Shown: positions 41,953-50,333 of the stretch, piece after piece
How positions within the stretch are numbered: position 1 is the stretch's first letter
Layout of the letters: every line of letters begins with the position of its first letter
Source: DATLEX01 sp035525015
GTDB lineage: Bacteria; Acidobacteriota; Thermoanaerobaculia; Gp7-AA8
NCBI GenBank assembly: GCA_035525015.1
Contig: DATLFC010000074.1
Span: 1-64,000 of the forward strand
DNA length: 64,000 nucleotides
Direction: 5' to 3'
The notes under the pieces: model-generated
What the model was told of the DNA's origin: nothing
Databases searched by the model: none
What the model saw: the letters and a program-made list of their open reading frames with translations, nothing else
Made by a program: the position numbers and the translations under genes

Positions 41953-43032
41953 CTATCGGCCGGCGTTCGCCGCCGCCTTCCTCTGGTCCCGATAAAACTG
42001 CCGCTGGTAGACCTCGACGTTGCGGTTGTGCTCGTCGAGATTCGTCGAGAAGGCGTGCGTCCCGTCCTGACGGGCGACGAAATAGAGGAGGTTCGTCGTC
42101 GCCGGCGCGGAGGCGGCGCGAAGCGAGGCCAGACCCGGGTTGGCGATCGGACCGGGGGGGAGGCCGCGGTATCGGTAGGTGTTGTAGGGCGAGTCGATCT
42201 GCAGGTCTGGTTTCCGGATGTTGCCGTCCCACCGCCCGTCGAGTTTGAGGGCGTAAATCACGGTGGGATCGGCGCCGAGGAGCATGTTTTTCCGGATGCG
42301 GTTCACGTAGACCGACGCCACGATCGGGCGTTCGTCGGCGATGCGCGCCTCGGTTTCGACGATCGAGGCGAGGATCACGGTGTCGTGGAGGGAGAGCCCG
42401 GTCGCGATCAGCGCCATCTCCTTGACGAAGTTCCTGCGGAAGTTGTCGACCATGGAGCGGACGATCGTCGGCACCGGCGTTCCCGGCGCGAACTTGTACG
42501 TGTCGGGGAAGAGATACCCTTCGAGTGACTCCGCCTCGGGCGCGATGTCGCGCACCGGCTCGGAATCGCTCGTGGCCGCCTCCCACTGCTCGTCGGTGCC
42601 GAACCCTGCCTCGGCAAAGAGGCGGCCGACGGCAAAGCGATCGAGTCCCTCGCGCACGGTCACCGACTCGAGGATCACATCACCACGAATGAGCTTGTCG
42701 AGAACGTCGACGGCCGACATCGGCCGATCGAACTCGTAGAGGCCGGCCTTCACCGAATCGCGGTTGCGGAGGAGCTTCATGTAGATCAGCGGCACGTACT
42801 CGTCGCGCAGGACGCCCTCTCCCTGCAGGTGGCGGAGGATCGTTGCCGTGCGCATACCCCTGCGCACTTCGAACCGCTTCGCCGGCTCCTCGTAGCCGCG
42901 ATAGGGAGACTGGAGTGCGCTCCAGAAGAACCAGACCGCGCCGGCGAGAAGGAGGATCCCGAAGACGCCGATCGTGACGAGCGACTGGACGTACTTGCGG
43001 CAACCGCGCCGCGACCGAGGGCGGCCGGCTAT
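41953..43032 (-). CDS. mltG: Endolytic transglycosylase MltG, apparent non-canonical ATA start
   Basis: A predicted 359-residue MltG homologue that cuts nascent peptidoglycan at the inner membrane. One membrane helix (about residues 16-38) precedes a LysM-like segment and the YceG domain. The catalytic Glu is in ILASIVETEARIADERP, with GADPTVIYAL and YNTYRYRGLPPGPI further on. No ATG, GTG or TTG lies in frame between the end of ruvX and the membrane helix. An ATA at 43032 follows GGGAGG by 5 nt and overlaps the ruvX stop as ATAG, like the usual ATGA, so it is taken as start. A start deeper inside ruvX cannot be excluded. Confidence 0.83.
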   Translation of the reverse strand: MAGRPRSRRGCRKYVQSLVTIGVFGILLLAGAVWFFWSALQSPYRGYEEPAKRFEVRRGMRTATILRHLQGEGVLRDEYVPLIYMKLLRNRDSVKAGLYEFDRPMSAVDVLDKLIRGDVILESVTVREGLDRFAVGRLFAEAGFGTDEQWEAATSDSEPVRDIAPEAESLEGYLFPDTYKFAPGTPVPTIVRSMVDNFRRNFVKEMALIATGLSLHDTVILASIVETEARIADERPIVASVYVNRIRKNMLLGADPTVIYALKLDGRWDGNIRKPDLQIDSPYNTYRYRGLPPGPIANPGLASLRAASAPATTNLLYFVARQDGTHAFSTNLDEHNRNVEVYQRQFYRDQRKAAANAGR

Positions 43033-43436
43033 GACGTCCTCCCGGCGCGGGCGTCGAGATAAGACTGGAGGATGACCGTGGCGGCGTACATGTCGATGTC
43101 GTCTGTCCTTTTCCGCCGTCTGCGGCCTCCGGCGCGCAGCCGCTCCGCAGCCTCGACGGTACTGAGGGTTTCGTCCCAGAGAATGACCGGTTTGCAGGTT
43201 TTTTGCCGCAAGCGCTCGGCGAGGTCGTGGAACTTCTGCTCGCCGGCCGCGCTGCGGGGGCGGCGCGGCAGACCGAGGATCAGCGTCTCCGCTCCGATCT
43301 GGCCGGCGATCTCGGCGATCCGGGCCACCACGTCCCCCTCGTTCCGAAGCACGGAATGAGGAGAGGCCAGGAGACCGGAGTCGCTGACCGCGATGCCGAT
43401 CCGCTTCCCGCCGTAGTCGATGGCCATCAGGGACAT
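43029..43436 (-). CDS. ruvX: RuvX/YqgF putative pre-16S rRNA nuclease
   Basis: A 135-residue YqgF/RuvX protein. MAIDYGGKRIGIAVSD is the RNase H-like first strand with the conserved Asp, LILGLPRR the second, and LWDETLSTVEA the third; TDDIDMYAATVILQSYL closes the fold. In E. coli the family matures the 5' end of 16S rRNA. The gene is directly upstream of mltG, a common pair in bacteria, and 71 bp from the divergent pilT. Confidence 0.92.
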   Translation of the reverse strand: MSLMAIDYGGKRIGIAVSDSGLLASPHSVLRNEGDVVARIAEIAGQIGAETLILGLPRRPRSAAGEQKFHDLAERLRQKTCKPVILWDETLSTVEAAERLRAGGRRRRKRTDDIDMYAATVILQSYLDARAGRTS

Positions 43437-43480
43437 CCACCGATTCTAGGACAGTCCCTCGCGGATCGATGCCGACCGGC

Positions 43481-43486
43481 TACAAT
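43481..43486 (+). promoter_or_regulatory. Possible -10 box for pilT
   Basis: TACAAT with a preceding GGC lies 20 bp upstream of the pilT ATG at 43507. Only the -10 half is convincing; no -35 hexamer is seen. Confidence 0.3.
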
Positions 43487-43506
43487 GGCGCGGCCCGGAG
43501 GCTCCG

Positions 43507-44652
43507 ATGAAAAACTTCAATCTCGACGCCATCCTCGAGGCGATGCTGAAGATGTCTGACCGGGTGTCGGACCTGAATTTCTCCGTCGGGCGGCAGCCTC
43601 AGGTCGAGGTCGACGGGCAGCTCGCGGCGGTCAACTTCCCGGGCCTTCCCCGTCTGACGCCGTACCAGACCGAGATGATCGCCATGCACATGCTGCGCGG
43701 CGACCGCGAGGCCACCCGGACCCTGGTGCAGAACGGGTCGATCGACGTCTCCTACTCCATCCCCGGCAAGACGCGGTTCCGAGTGAACATCTTCTCGCAG
43801 CGCGGTACGTACGCCATCGTGCTCCGCGTCATCCCCGACGGCATCCCCAGCCTGGAGTCGCTGAAGTTTCCCAAAGAGCTTTACAACATTCCGAAACTGA
43901 AGAACGGAATCGTCCTCGTCACCGGACCAACGGGGTCGGGGAAGTCGACCACGCTTGCCGCCTTGATCAATCAGATCAACCTGGATCACGCCTATCACAT
44001 CCTCACCATCGAGGATCCGGTGGAGTACATGCACCGGCACATCAAGTCGACAGTGAATCAGCGCGAAGTGGGGTCCGACACGAAGACGTTCGCGCTGGCG
44101 CTCCGCGCCGCGCTCCGGCAGGCGCCGAAGGTGATCCTCATCGGCGAGATGCGCGATGTCGAGACCATCGAGATCGCCATGGAGGCGGCCGAGACGGGGC
44201 ACCTGGTGCTCTCCACGCTGCACACCATCGATGCGGCGAAGACGGTCGACCGCATCATCGGCGTCTTCCCGAAGGATCAGGAGCCGCAGATCCGGACGCG
44301 CTTTTCGCAGTCGTTCCGATACGTCATCTCGCAGCGTCTTCTTCCGAAGGTCGGAGGCGGGCGTGTGGCGGCGCTGGAGATCCTCAAATCGACGATGCGC
44401 ACGCGCGACTACGTGATGAAGGGAGAGACGGAAGGCCGGTCTCTGACCGATGCCATGCACGACGGGCAGGTCGACGGCATGCAGACCTTCGACGACGAGA
44501 TCGAAAAGCTCTGGAACAACGGCATGATCTCGAAGGAGACCGCCCTGGCCTATGCCACCAACCCCACCAATCTCGCGCTTCGCATGACCGACGAGCCCAC
44601 CTCGGCGGGGAAGAAGTCGGACGAGAACTCGATGCTGTCGATGCTGGAGTGA
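43507..44652 (+). CDS. pilT: PilT-like twitching-motility retraction ATPase
   Basis: A 381-residue secretion-type ATPase. Walker A is GPTGSGKST (140-148), the Asp box ILTIEDPVEY, Walker B VILIGEMRD and the His box GHLVLSTLHT. Length and order fit PilT/PilU, which pull in type IV pili. The usual AIRNLIRE motif near the C-terminus is not evident (STMRTRDYVMKGE occupies the area), which points to a PilU- or PilT2-like branch. The zinc-ribbon gene follows after 4 bp. Confidence 0.9.
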   Translation: MKNFNLDAILEAMLKMSDRVSDLNFSVGRQPQVEVDGQLAAVNFPGLPRLTPYQTEMIAMHMLRGDREATRTLVQNGSIDVSYSIPGKTRFRVNIFSQRGTYAIVLRVIPDGIPSLESLKFPKELYNIPKLKNGIVLVTGPTGSGKSTTLAALINQINLDHAYHILTIEDPVEYMHRHIKSTVNQREVGSDTKTFALALRAALRQAPKVILIGEMRDVETIEIAMEAAETGHLVLSTLHTIDAAKTVDRIIGVFPKDQEPQIRTRFSQSFRYVISQRLLPKVGGGRVAALEILKSTMRTRDYVMKGETEGRSLTDAMHDGQVDGMQTFDDEIEKLWNNGMISKETALAYATNPTNLALRMTDEPTSAGKKSDENSMLSMLE

Positions 44653-44656
44653 GCGG

Positions 44657-45292
44657 ATGATCAAGATCACCTGCACGAGCTGCCAGAAGCCGCTCTCGCT
44701 CGACGAGACGAAGCTTCCGATGAAGGAAGTGAGCTTTCCCTGCCCGGTGTGCAAGACGAAGCTGACGGTGGACCGGCGCAATCTGACCGCCGAGGGCCCG
44801 GCGTCTCCCGCGGCATCGCGGGGCGTGCCGGCTGCGCCGGTTCAGGACAACGGCGACGACGACAACGAGAACGAGTTCGGCGCGAAGGCTTTCCTGGTCG
44901 GCACCGACAGCCCGGCGCTGCGCCAGGCGGCGAAGCTCATCGGATACCTGCCGGTCTTCTACGCCACGGCCGAGCAGGCCCGCGACCGTTTCATGCAGGA
45001 CGCGCCGCAGGTTGTGTTTCTCAGCCCGCCCCAGATGACGCCGCCGCCGCTCGAGGCCATGCAGCCGATCATCGGGCTGCTGCCGGCGGACCGGAGGAAG
45101 TCGTTCTTCATCCTCATCTCCGACAATCTGCGCACGCTGGACGGCAATGCCGCGTTTCTCTACGGCGTGAATCTGATCGTGGCTACGAAAGACCTCGGCA
45201 ATTTCTCGCAGATCTTCCGTGACGCCTACGGCTACCACGAGCGGCTCTACGCGAGCATGAATTCGGTGCTGCGGGCGATGGAAGGCGGCTGA
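44657..45292 (+). CDS. Zinc-ribbon protein with receiver-like C-terminal domain, linked to pilT
   Basis: A 211-residue protein. Residues 1-40 form a zinc ribbon with CTSC (C6, C9) and CPVC (C29, C32). After a Pro/Ala linker and an acidic stretch, residues ~75-205 resemble a degenerate receiver fold: AFLVGTDSPALRQAAKLIGY, then QVVFLSP where the phospho-Asp would be, and FILISD. No phosphoacceptor Asp is visible at the expected place. Only 4 bp separate it from pilT, so a pilus role is likely. I know no named family. Confidence 0.7.
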   Translation: MIKITCTSCQKPLSLDETKLPMKEVSFPCPVCKTKLTVDRRNLTAEGPASPAASRGVPAAPVQDNGDDDNENEFGAKAFLVGTDSPALRQAAKLIGYLPVFYATAEQARDRFMQDAPQVVFLSPPQMTPPPLEAMQPIIGLLPADRRKSFFILISDNLRTLDGNAAFLYGVNLIVATKDLGNFSQIFRDAYGYHERLYASMNSVLRAMEGG

Positions 45293-45301
45293 CCGCCCTA
45301 C

Positions 45302-45832
45302 TCAGTGCGCCTGGACACCTTCGGGATACTGCACGAACACGCCGCGGGTGAAGAGGATGTCATCGTTGAAGTTCGTCACCCCTCCGCCGGGGCTGGAGGC
45401 GTCGGCATCCCATCCCTCCGCGCCGTCAGGGGAGCCGTTCTTGCCGGCGGACCAGATCAGGTATTCGTCGGCCTTCGCCGGATCGCCCATCGGCTGATCG
45501 GCCCGGAAGCGAAACGGGTTGCCCCACCCGTCGAGACCGGGGACCACCTTGGAGTAGGTCGGAACGAGAGCGGTTCTAAGGTCGTCGTGGGAGACTGGTT
45601 CACTGCAGACGGTGATGATCGACAGCGCGCCGGCGGCGTTGTATCGGTGGAGGTCCGTCGAGCGCGCTTCCCACGCCGTGGCGATGGAACGGATGTCCGA
45701 CATCGTTCGTTTCTGCCGCGCGCGGTGGAGCGCGTTGAGCAGGTTGGGAACGGCGATGGCGGCCAGGATCCCGATGATCGCCACGACGATCAACAACTCG
45801 ATGAGCGTAAACCCGCGGTCGTGCTTCCTCAT
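45302..45832 (-). CDS. Type IV prepilin-like protein, second of tandem pair
   Basis: A 176-residue pseudopilin or pilin precursor. The prepilin site is RG/FTLIELLIVVAIIGILAAIA, with cleavage after G7 and Glu at +5. The C-terminal part has DGWGNPFRFRAD and NFNDDILFTRGVFVQYPEGVQ, close to the neighbour at 45934-46428, so they are tandem duplicates. The start is ATG 45832; the longer frame to 45916 has no prepilin leader logic. The gap of 101 bp after the first copy contains no obvious promoter, so both probably share the sigma-54 promoter upstream. Confidence 0.88.
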   Translation of the reverse strand: MRKHDRGFTLIELLIVVAIIGILAAIAVPNLLNALHRARQKRTMSDIRSIATAWEARSTDLHRYNAAGALSIITVCSEPVSHDDLRTALVPTYSKVVPGLDGWGNPFRFRADQPMGDPAKADEYLIWSAGKNGSPDGAEGWDADASSPGGGVTNFNDDILFTRGVFVQYPEGVQAH

Positions 45833-45933
45833 AGTCTGGCTCCGTCTCTCTGCTTTCCGGAGCTCCGACCCCCCATGTGGGGACGGGCGCCCGATGGCGC
45901 CCGTCCCGCTGAACAACTAAAGGGTTCCGGAGG

Positions 45934-46428
45934 TTAGTTCTGCTGAACGCCCTCGGGGTACTGAATGAACGAACCGTTGGAGAAGATGATGTCGCTGTTG
46001 AAGTTCGTCGTTGCGCCGCCCAGGTACGTCCCGTCGGCTTTGGCGTCCTTGCCGGTCGAGTGGATCATGTAGTTCTGAGCCTGACCAGCAGCGCTGCCCC
46101 ACGCCAGATCGGTGAGGAACGCGTAGGTGTTGCCCCAGCCGTCCTTCATCGGAAGGTTCTTGATGTACGTCGGCTGCAGCGCAGCCGGCAGCTGGGTGTG
46201 GACCTGCGCCGTCAACAGGGTGAGACCGGCCGCGTTGTAGCGGTTGAGGTCCGTCGCGCGCGCTTCCCACGCCGTCGCGATCGAACGCATGTCGGCCATC
46301 GTCCTCTTCTGCTTCGACCGCTGCATCGCGGTCAGAAGGTTCGGAATGGCGATTGCCGCGAGAATGCCGATGATCGCAACGACGATCAGCAGCTCAATGA
46401 GGGTGAAACCTTTCTGCTTCCTTGTCAT
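45934..46428 (-). CDS. Type IV prepilin-like protein, first of tandem pair
   Basis: A 164-residue prepilin with cleavage motif KG/FTLIELL (G7, Glu at +5) and a standard hydrophobic N-terminal helix. Its body matches the second copy: RSIATAWEARATDLNRYNAAG, DGWGNTYAF and NFNSDIIFSNGSFIQYPEGVQ. AAGGAGGAAGTTC gives a very strong ribosome site, as expected for an abundant pilin, and ATG 46428 is chosen for it. Whether it is the major pilin or a GspG-type pseudopilin is uncertain; WGNxx blocks are typical of GspG. Confidence 0.9.
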   Translation of the reverse strand: MTRKQKGFTLIELLIVVAIIGILAAIAIPNLLTAMQRSKQKRTMADMRSIATAWEARATDLNRYNAAGLTLLTAQVHTQLPAALQPTYIKNLPMKDGWGNTYAFLTDLAWGSAAGQAQNYMIHSTGKDAKADGTYLGGATTNFNSDIIFSNGSFIQYPEGVQQN

Positions 46429-46457
46429 GAACTTCCTCCTTTTCAAACCTCCCTAAG

Positions 46458-46473
46458 CGCAACCGGTGTACCA
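46458..46473 (-). promoter_or_regulatory. Predicted sigma-54 promoter of the prepilin genes
   Basis: On the minus strand TGGTACACCGGTTGCG matches TGGCACG-N4-TTGCW with exact spacing: TGG, AC and TTGC are all present. The start would fall near 46447, leaving about 18 nt with the AAGGAGG ribosome site before the ATG at 46428. Pilin genes of several bacteria use sigma-54. Confidence 0.72.
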
Positions 46474-46512
46474 GTCGTCGTCGTTCGCGGAAGCCCTTGT
46501 GTTGCAGATGTT

Positions 46513-46584
46513 TGTCGATTTTTGTCGATCGAGAATGGGCGCTGTTTTGACAGTAATTCTACCGCGCCGCTGACAGTTTTTGTC
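46513..46584 (-). promoter_or_regulatory. Cluster of five TGTC/GACA cores, candidate enhancer for the pilin promoter
   Basis: TGTC occurs at 46513-46516, 46523-46526 and 46581-46584, and its complement GACA at 46549-46552 and 46572-46575. The first two are 10 bp apart (one helix turn), and the last two form a dyad CTGACA-N5-TGTCAG. They lie 66 to 137 bp upstream of the predicted start at 46447, the normal range for an enhancer-binding protein. PilR of Pseudomonas binds TGTC-containing sites. The last core touches the 3' end of the M20 gene. Confidence 0.45.
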
Positions 46585-48004
46585 AGGCCGGGAAGGCCCA
46601 CGTCCGGATGAGCCGGCGGGTGAATTCGAGCCCCCGGACGAAGTACGCCACCCGGAGGCGCTCGTCGGCGGCATGGATGGACTCGCTCTGGAAAAAATCG
46701 ACCGCGAAGGGATTGATTCCGTAGGCGTCGATTCCGCGCCGGCGCAGGAATCGTGAGTCGCTGGAGGAGCGACTCAGAAATTCCGTTCCGGCGGGCGCCT
46801 GAAACTCGGCCGATGCCTCGCGGGCCAGCAGCTCGTAGAACGGTGTGTTCGCCGAGGAGACCGGAACCGGCTCGGCGGCGTTGCGCACCCTCTCGATCCG
46901 CGCGCCGAACGGGGCGATGACTTCGGTAAGCCATTCGATCCGTCCGGCCGGCTCCTCGTCCGGCAGGCTGAGAAACGTCACGGCCATCCTGAAGTCGCCT
47001 TCCGGCCGCGGCTCGATCTGCCAGACGAACACGTTGTTCTGCGTCAGCTCGCGGTAGCCGATCGGGAGCCGCCAGAACTTTCCACGTGCGATCGTGCCGT
47101 CGATGTCGGCGAGCCATTCCCGAAACTGGATCCGCTGCGGCGCAATGTCGCGAAAAAAACGACGGACTTCCGGCAGCACGCGATGTGGCTCGGGGTCGGG
47201 GGTGAACCACGGTTCCAGGGCGATCCGTGCCTGCTGGAGTTGCCCGCGCGCCGGCGCGACGACCTCGACCGTGGTGTGGATCTTCGACCCGACTTCGATT
47301 CCGTAATACGTCACCCGCTCGGCCGACATCTCGGTGATGCCGCCTTCGTTCAGCGCGTAGCGGACGCCCTCCACGACGTGCGGCCGGTGCTCGAGCAGCC
47401 ACTTCATGCCCCAGGTCCCGCCGGCCTCTTCATCGGCCACGGCCAGGAAGACGAGATCGTGTTCCGGCTGACGCCCGCTCGCGGCGACGTCGAGGAATGC
47501 GCGGAGGAACACGATGCCGACGCTCTTCATGTCGAGTGCACCGCGGCCGTAGAGGTGATCGAGCCGGATGACTCCTTCGAACGGCGGATGCGACCACTCC
47601 GCCTCTCTGGCCGGTGCCACATCGATGTGATGCAGCAGGAGGAGACCCGATCCGTCGCGCTTCCCCTCGATACGCGCGTAGACGTTTCCGCGCCCGGGAG
47701 CGGACTCGATGACCTCGGCCTCCAGTCCCGCGGCGCGGATCAGTCCCGCCAGCCACTGCGCGGCCGGCATTTCGTTGCCGGGTGGATTCGAAGTGTCGAA
47801 GCGGATGTACTGCCGGACCAGTTCCACTTCCGGCGTGACGACGGTCGGCGTGGGGATGTAGGTGGCCTCGCGCTCGTGCTCCTCATCGAGGCGCTGCGAG
47901 TAGAGCCAGAGCCCGGCCGTCAGTGCCGCAGCGACGAGCACGACGATCGCGGCGACGATTCGTTCGTTGCGGTGCCGCCGTTTCCGTTCTTCAGGTGAGC
48001 GCAA
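46583..48004 (-). CDS. Membrane-anchored M20-family metallopeptidase
   Basis: A 473-residue M20 peptidase. One N-terminal membrane helix (about residues 17-36) anchors it. Zinc-site blocks are LLLHHIDVAP, YGRGALDMKS and VADEEAGGTWG; the fold continues with a dimerisation domain and NEGGITEM. The start is a TTG at 48004 behind GGAGGAACG, and the previous gene's stop lies 14 bp inside it. It is the last gene of the long minus-strand chain with the YfhO genes. Substrate unknown: amide or peptide. Confidence 0.85.
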   Translation of the reverse strand: MRSPEERKRRHRNERIVAAIVVLVAAALTAGLWLYSQRLDEEHEREATYIPTPTVVTPEVELVRQYIRFDTSNPPGNEMPAAQWLAGLIRAAGLEAEVIESAPGRGNVYARIEGKRDGSGLLLLHHIDVAPAREAEWSHPPFEGVIRLDHLYGRGALDMKSVGIVFLRAFLDVAASGRQPEHDLVFLAVADEEAGGTWGMKWLLEHRPHVVEGVRYALNEGGITEMSAERVTYYGIEVGSKIHTTVEVVAPARGQLQQARIALEPWFTPDPEPHRVLPEVRRFFRDIAPQRIQFREWLADIDGTIARGKFWRLPIGYRELTQNNVFVWQIEPRPEGDFRMAVTFLSLPDEEPAGRIEWLTEVIAPFGARIERVRNAAEPVPVSSANTPFYELLAREASAEFQAPAGTEFLSRSSSDSRFLRRRGIDAYGINPFAVDFFQSESIHAADERLRVAYFVRGLEFTRRLIRTWAFPA

Positions 48005-50333
48005 CGTTCCTCCGGAGGAGAGCGGTCAGCGCGAGGAGAGCCACCGCTGCCGCGCTGATCGCCGCGCCGAGCTCGATCACTCGATTCCGGTAACGCATCG
48101 CCACCCGGTGTGTTCCACGCTCGACGACGATTCCCTGAAACCCGATGTTCGTGACGACCGGTGGGACCGGTCTGCCGTCGATCGAGACGCGCCAGTGGCG
48201 GTGCGGGGTGACGCTCATGACCAGAAACGACTTCCCGGCGGCCTCGACGTCGATCGACGCGCGGTTGGCGGTCTCGCGTACGGCGAGCACCTTCCCGTCA
48301 GCGGGTCTGAAGGGGCGGCCCTCGATGAAGGCAACGCGCGGGCCGTGGCGGCCGGCGACGAGATGGTGGACGAATTCCGCCCGGCCGCTGATGGGCACCA
48401 GCTGATCGGCGAAGTAATAGCGCGGGTGGTGTTCCCTCTCGACGAAGCGCACGGGGCGCGAGCTCTCGTAATCTGACGCGCCGGCCGGCGTCTGGTTCTC
48501 CACGACTCCGACGTACCAGGCGTTGGCCATGGCCAGAAACGGCGTCAGCCAGTCCTGCCGGCCAGCGTTGCGCACGTCCCACATCGCTCTCGTGAATTCG
48601 GTCGACGGAGCGAGTGCCGTCTCGTCGTAGTCGCGTTCGAGCACCGTCTGCAGATCGTACGCGGCCGGCATCATCGGGAAAAGACCGTTCTTGACGATCC
48701 AGTACCTGGCGTCGCGCTGCGGGTATTCGAAACCGATCGTGTCCCCGCTTTGCCAGTCGGCGAGATGGAAGATTCGATAGGCGTTCCGGTCGGGATGAAA
48801 CCCATCCACCACGGGCGGCGTGGATGTGAAGAACCCCCCCGGCATCCGTGGATTCAGTTCCCGGACTACGAATCCGAGGTCGGCGATCACAAACAGAAGC
48901 GCTGCGCCGGCCCAGATCGTACGGCGGGACCGCACCGCGGTGGCGACGATCACGAAAAGAACGAGGCCGCGCCCCGCCGCGACGCTCCAGCCGGTCCAGG
49001 CGATGCCGGCCAACTGCACGGTGGCGGGATCCGCGCGGTCGAGACCGAAAAAGCCGGTCCACATCGTCAGAGAAGCCGGCCACAATCCCAGAAGCGACAT
49101 GGCGGCGGCGGTGAGGGCCGTGGCAAGGGCGAATCCGGCCGCCGCGGATCGAATCGCCTTGTCTTCGTCGAGCAGCCGTTCGCAGACGCTGGCCGCGAAG
49201 ACCGTGAGGACGAAGATCGCCATCAGAAGAAACTTTTCGGGATAGCGGATCTTCGTCGCCACGCCTGCGTCGTAGAGCAGGCGGAGGAGCGGTGTGTGGC
49301 TGCCGAGAGCCAGGAGCAGCGAAATCACCGTGACCGCGGCGACGAACGAGGTTCCGCGGGTGCGCCGGACGAATCCGGCGGCCGCCAGCGCGACGACGGC
49401 CAGGCCGGGGTAGATGCTGAAGAGGAACGGAGCACCCATGGGGGCGTACAGCCGGCCGCCCCAGTAGCGGATGTCGCCATCGCGCTGCACATGGCCGAGG
49501 AAGTTGGGGAAGACGAACTCGATCAGCTTCCCCCAGGGAGTGCTCCACGCCTCGACCAGCTGGAAGGGAAACGAATGTGCGCGCGCGGAATCGCCGGCGT
49601 GATCGATCGCCGGAAGCAGCTGCACGGCACCGACCGCGAACGCCGCTCCGGCGATGAGCGCGATCCAGCCGATGTTGGCCGCCACCGCGAGGCCGCGCGC
49701 TTCCGATCGGAGGCCGCGGTAGATCGCATACATACCGAGGAGAAAGCCGGTCTGCAGGAGCGTGGTCGGCTCCGCCACGAGGCACTGCAGTCCGAAAAAG
49801 AGTGCGGCGAGCGCGAAGTCGCGCGGCCGTCTGTCGATCAGGAACCGGCGGACGAAGAGACACGTCGCCGGCAGCCAGGCGGCGCAGAAGAGGATCGGCA
49901 GCAGGTTGATCCAGGAGAGAACGAGGCCGCCCATCCCCCAGGAGAGGGCGCCGAAGCAGGCCGCCGGTGCCCGGATGCGCATCGAGCGCAGCAGCGCGTA
50001 CATCGCCAGCAGCGCGACGTAGATGTGCACGAGGATGTGCAGCCGGTACCCGAGATCGAAGTCCGGGAGCATGAGCAGCCAGGTGAGTGGATAGAAGATC
50101 TCGTGTTCCGGATTGGCGGCCAGCGGCTGTCCGGCGTGGAAGTAGCGGTTCCAGAGGGGGAACTCGCCGCCTTCGACGATCCGGCCGTAAATCTGCTTCG
50201 TGGGGTAGTAGTAGCGGGTCAGATCGCGCGCGGCGAAATTCGTGAGGCCCAGCAGCACGTCGCCGAAGAAGAGCGTCGGCAGCAGGAGAAGGAGGGCGAC
50301 GGCGAGGAGATCGTGCCGCTGCGGGGCCCTCAT
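47991..50333 (-). CDS. YfhO-family membrane protein, paralogue 1
   Basis: A 780-residue polytopic protein of the YfhO/GT-C type. After the first helix come LTRYYYPTKQIYGRI and FHAGQPLAANPEHEIFYP, an acidic loop found in all YfhO-like genes here, then about twelve helices with IRYPEKFLLM. The C-terminal ~200 residues are soluble. In Bacillus, YfhO takes part in glycosylating lipoteichoic acid; here the acceptor is unknown. The ATG overlaps the stop of paralogue 2 as ATGA. Confidence 0.82.
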   Translation of the reverse strand: MRAPQRHDLLAVALLLLLPTLFFGDVLLGLTNFAARDLTRYYYPTKQIYGRIVEGGEFPLWNRYFHAGQPLAANPEHEIFYPLTWLLMLPDFDLGYRLHILVHIYVALLAMYALLRSMRIRAPAACFGALSWGMGGLVLSWINLLPILFCAAWLPATCLFVRRFLIDRRPRDFALAALFFGLQCLVAEPTTLLQTGFLLGMYAIYRGLRSEARGLAVAANIGWIALIAGAAFAVGAVQLLPAIDHAGDSARAHSFPFQLVEAWSTPWGKLIEFVFPNFLGHVQRDGDIRYWGGRLYAPMGAPFLFSIYPGLAVVALAAAGFVRRTRGTSFVAAVTVISLLLALGSHTPLLRLLYDAGVATKIRYPEKFLLMAIFVLTVFAASVCERLLDEDKAIRSAAAGFALATALTAAAMSLLGLWPASLTMWTGFFGLDRADPATVQLAGIAWTGWSVAAGRGLVLFVIVATAVRSRRTIWAGAALLFVIADLGFVVRELNPRMPGGFFTSTPPVVDGFHPDRNAYRIFHLADWQSGDTIGFEYPQRDARYWIVKNGLFPMMPAAYDLQTVLERDYDETALAPSTEFTRAMWDVRNAGRQDWLTPFLAMANAWYVGVVENQTPAGASDYESSRPVRFVEREHHPRYYFADQLVPISGRAEFVHHLVAGRHGPRVAFIEGRPFRPADGKVLAVRETANRASIDVEAAGKSFLVMSVTPHRHWRVSIDGRPVPPVVTNIGFQGIVVERGTHRVAMRYRNRVIELGAAISAAAVALLALTALLRRNVALT

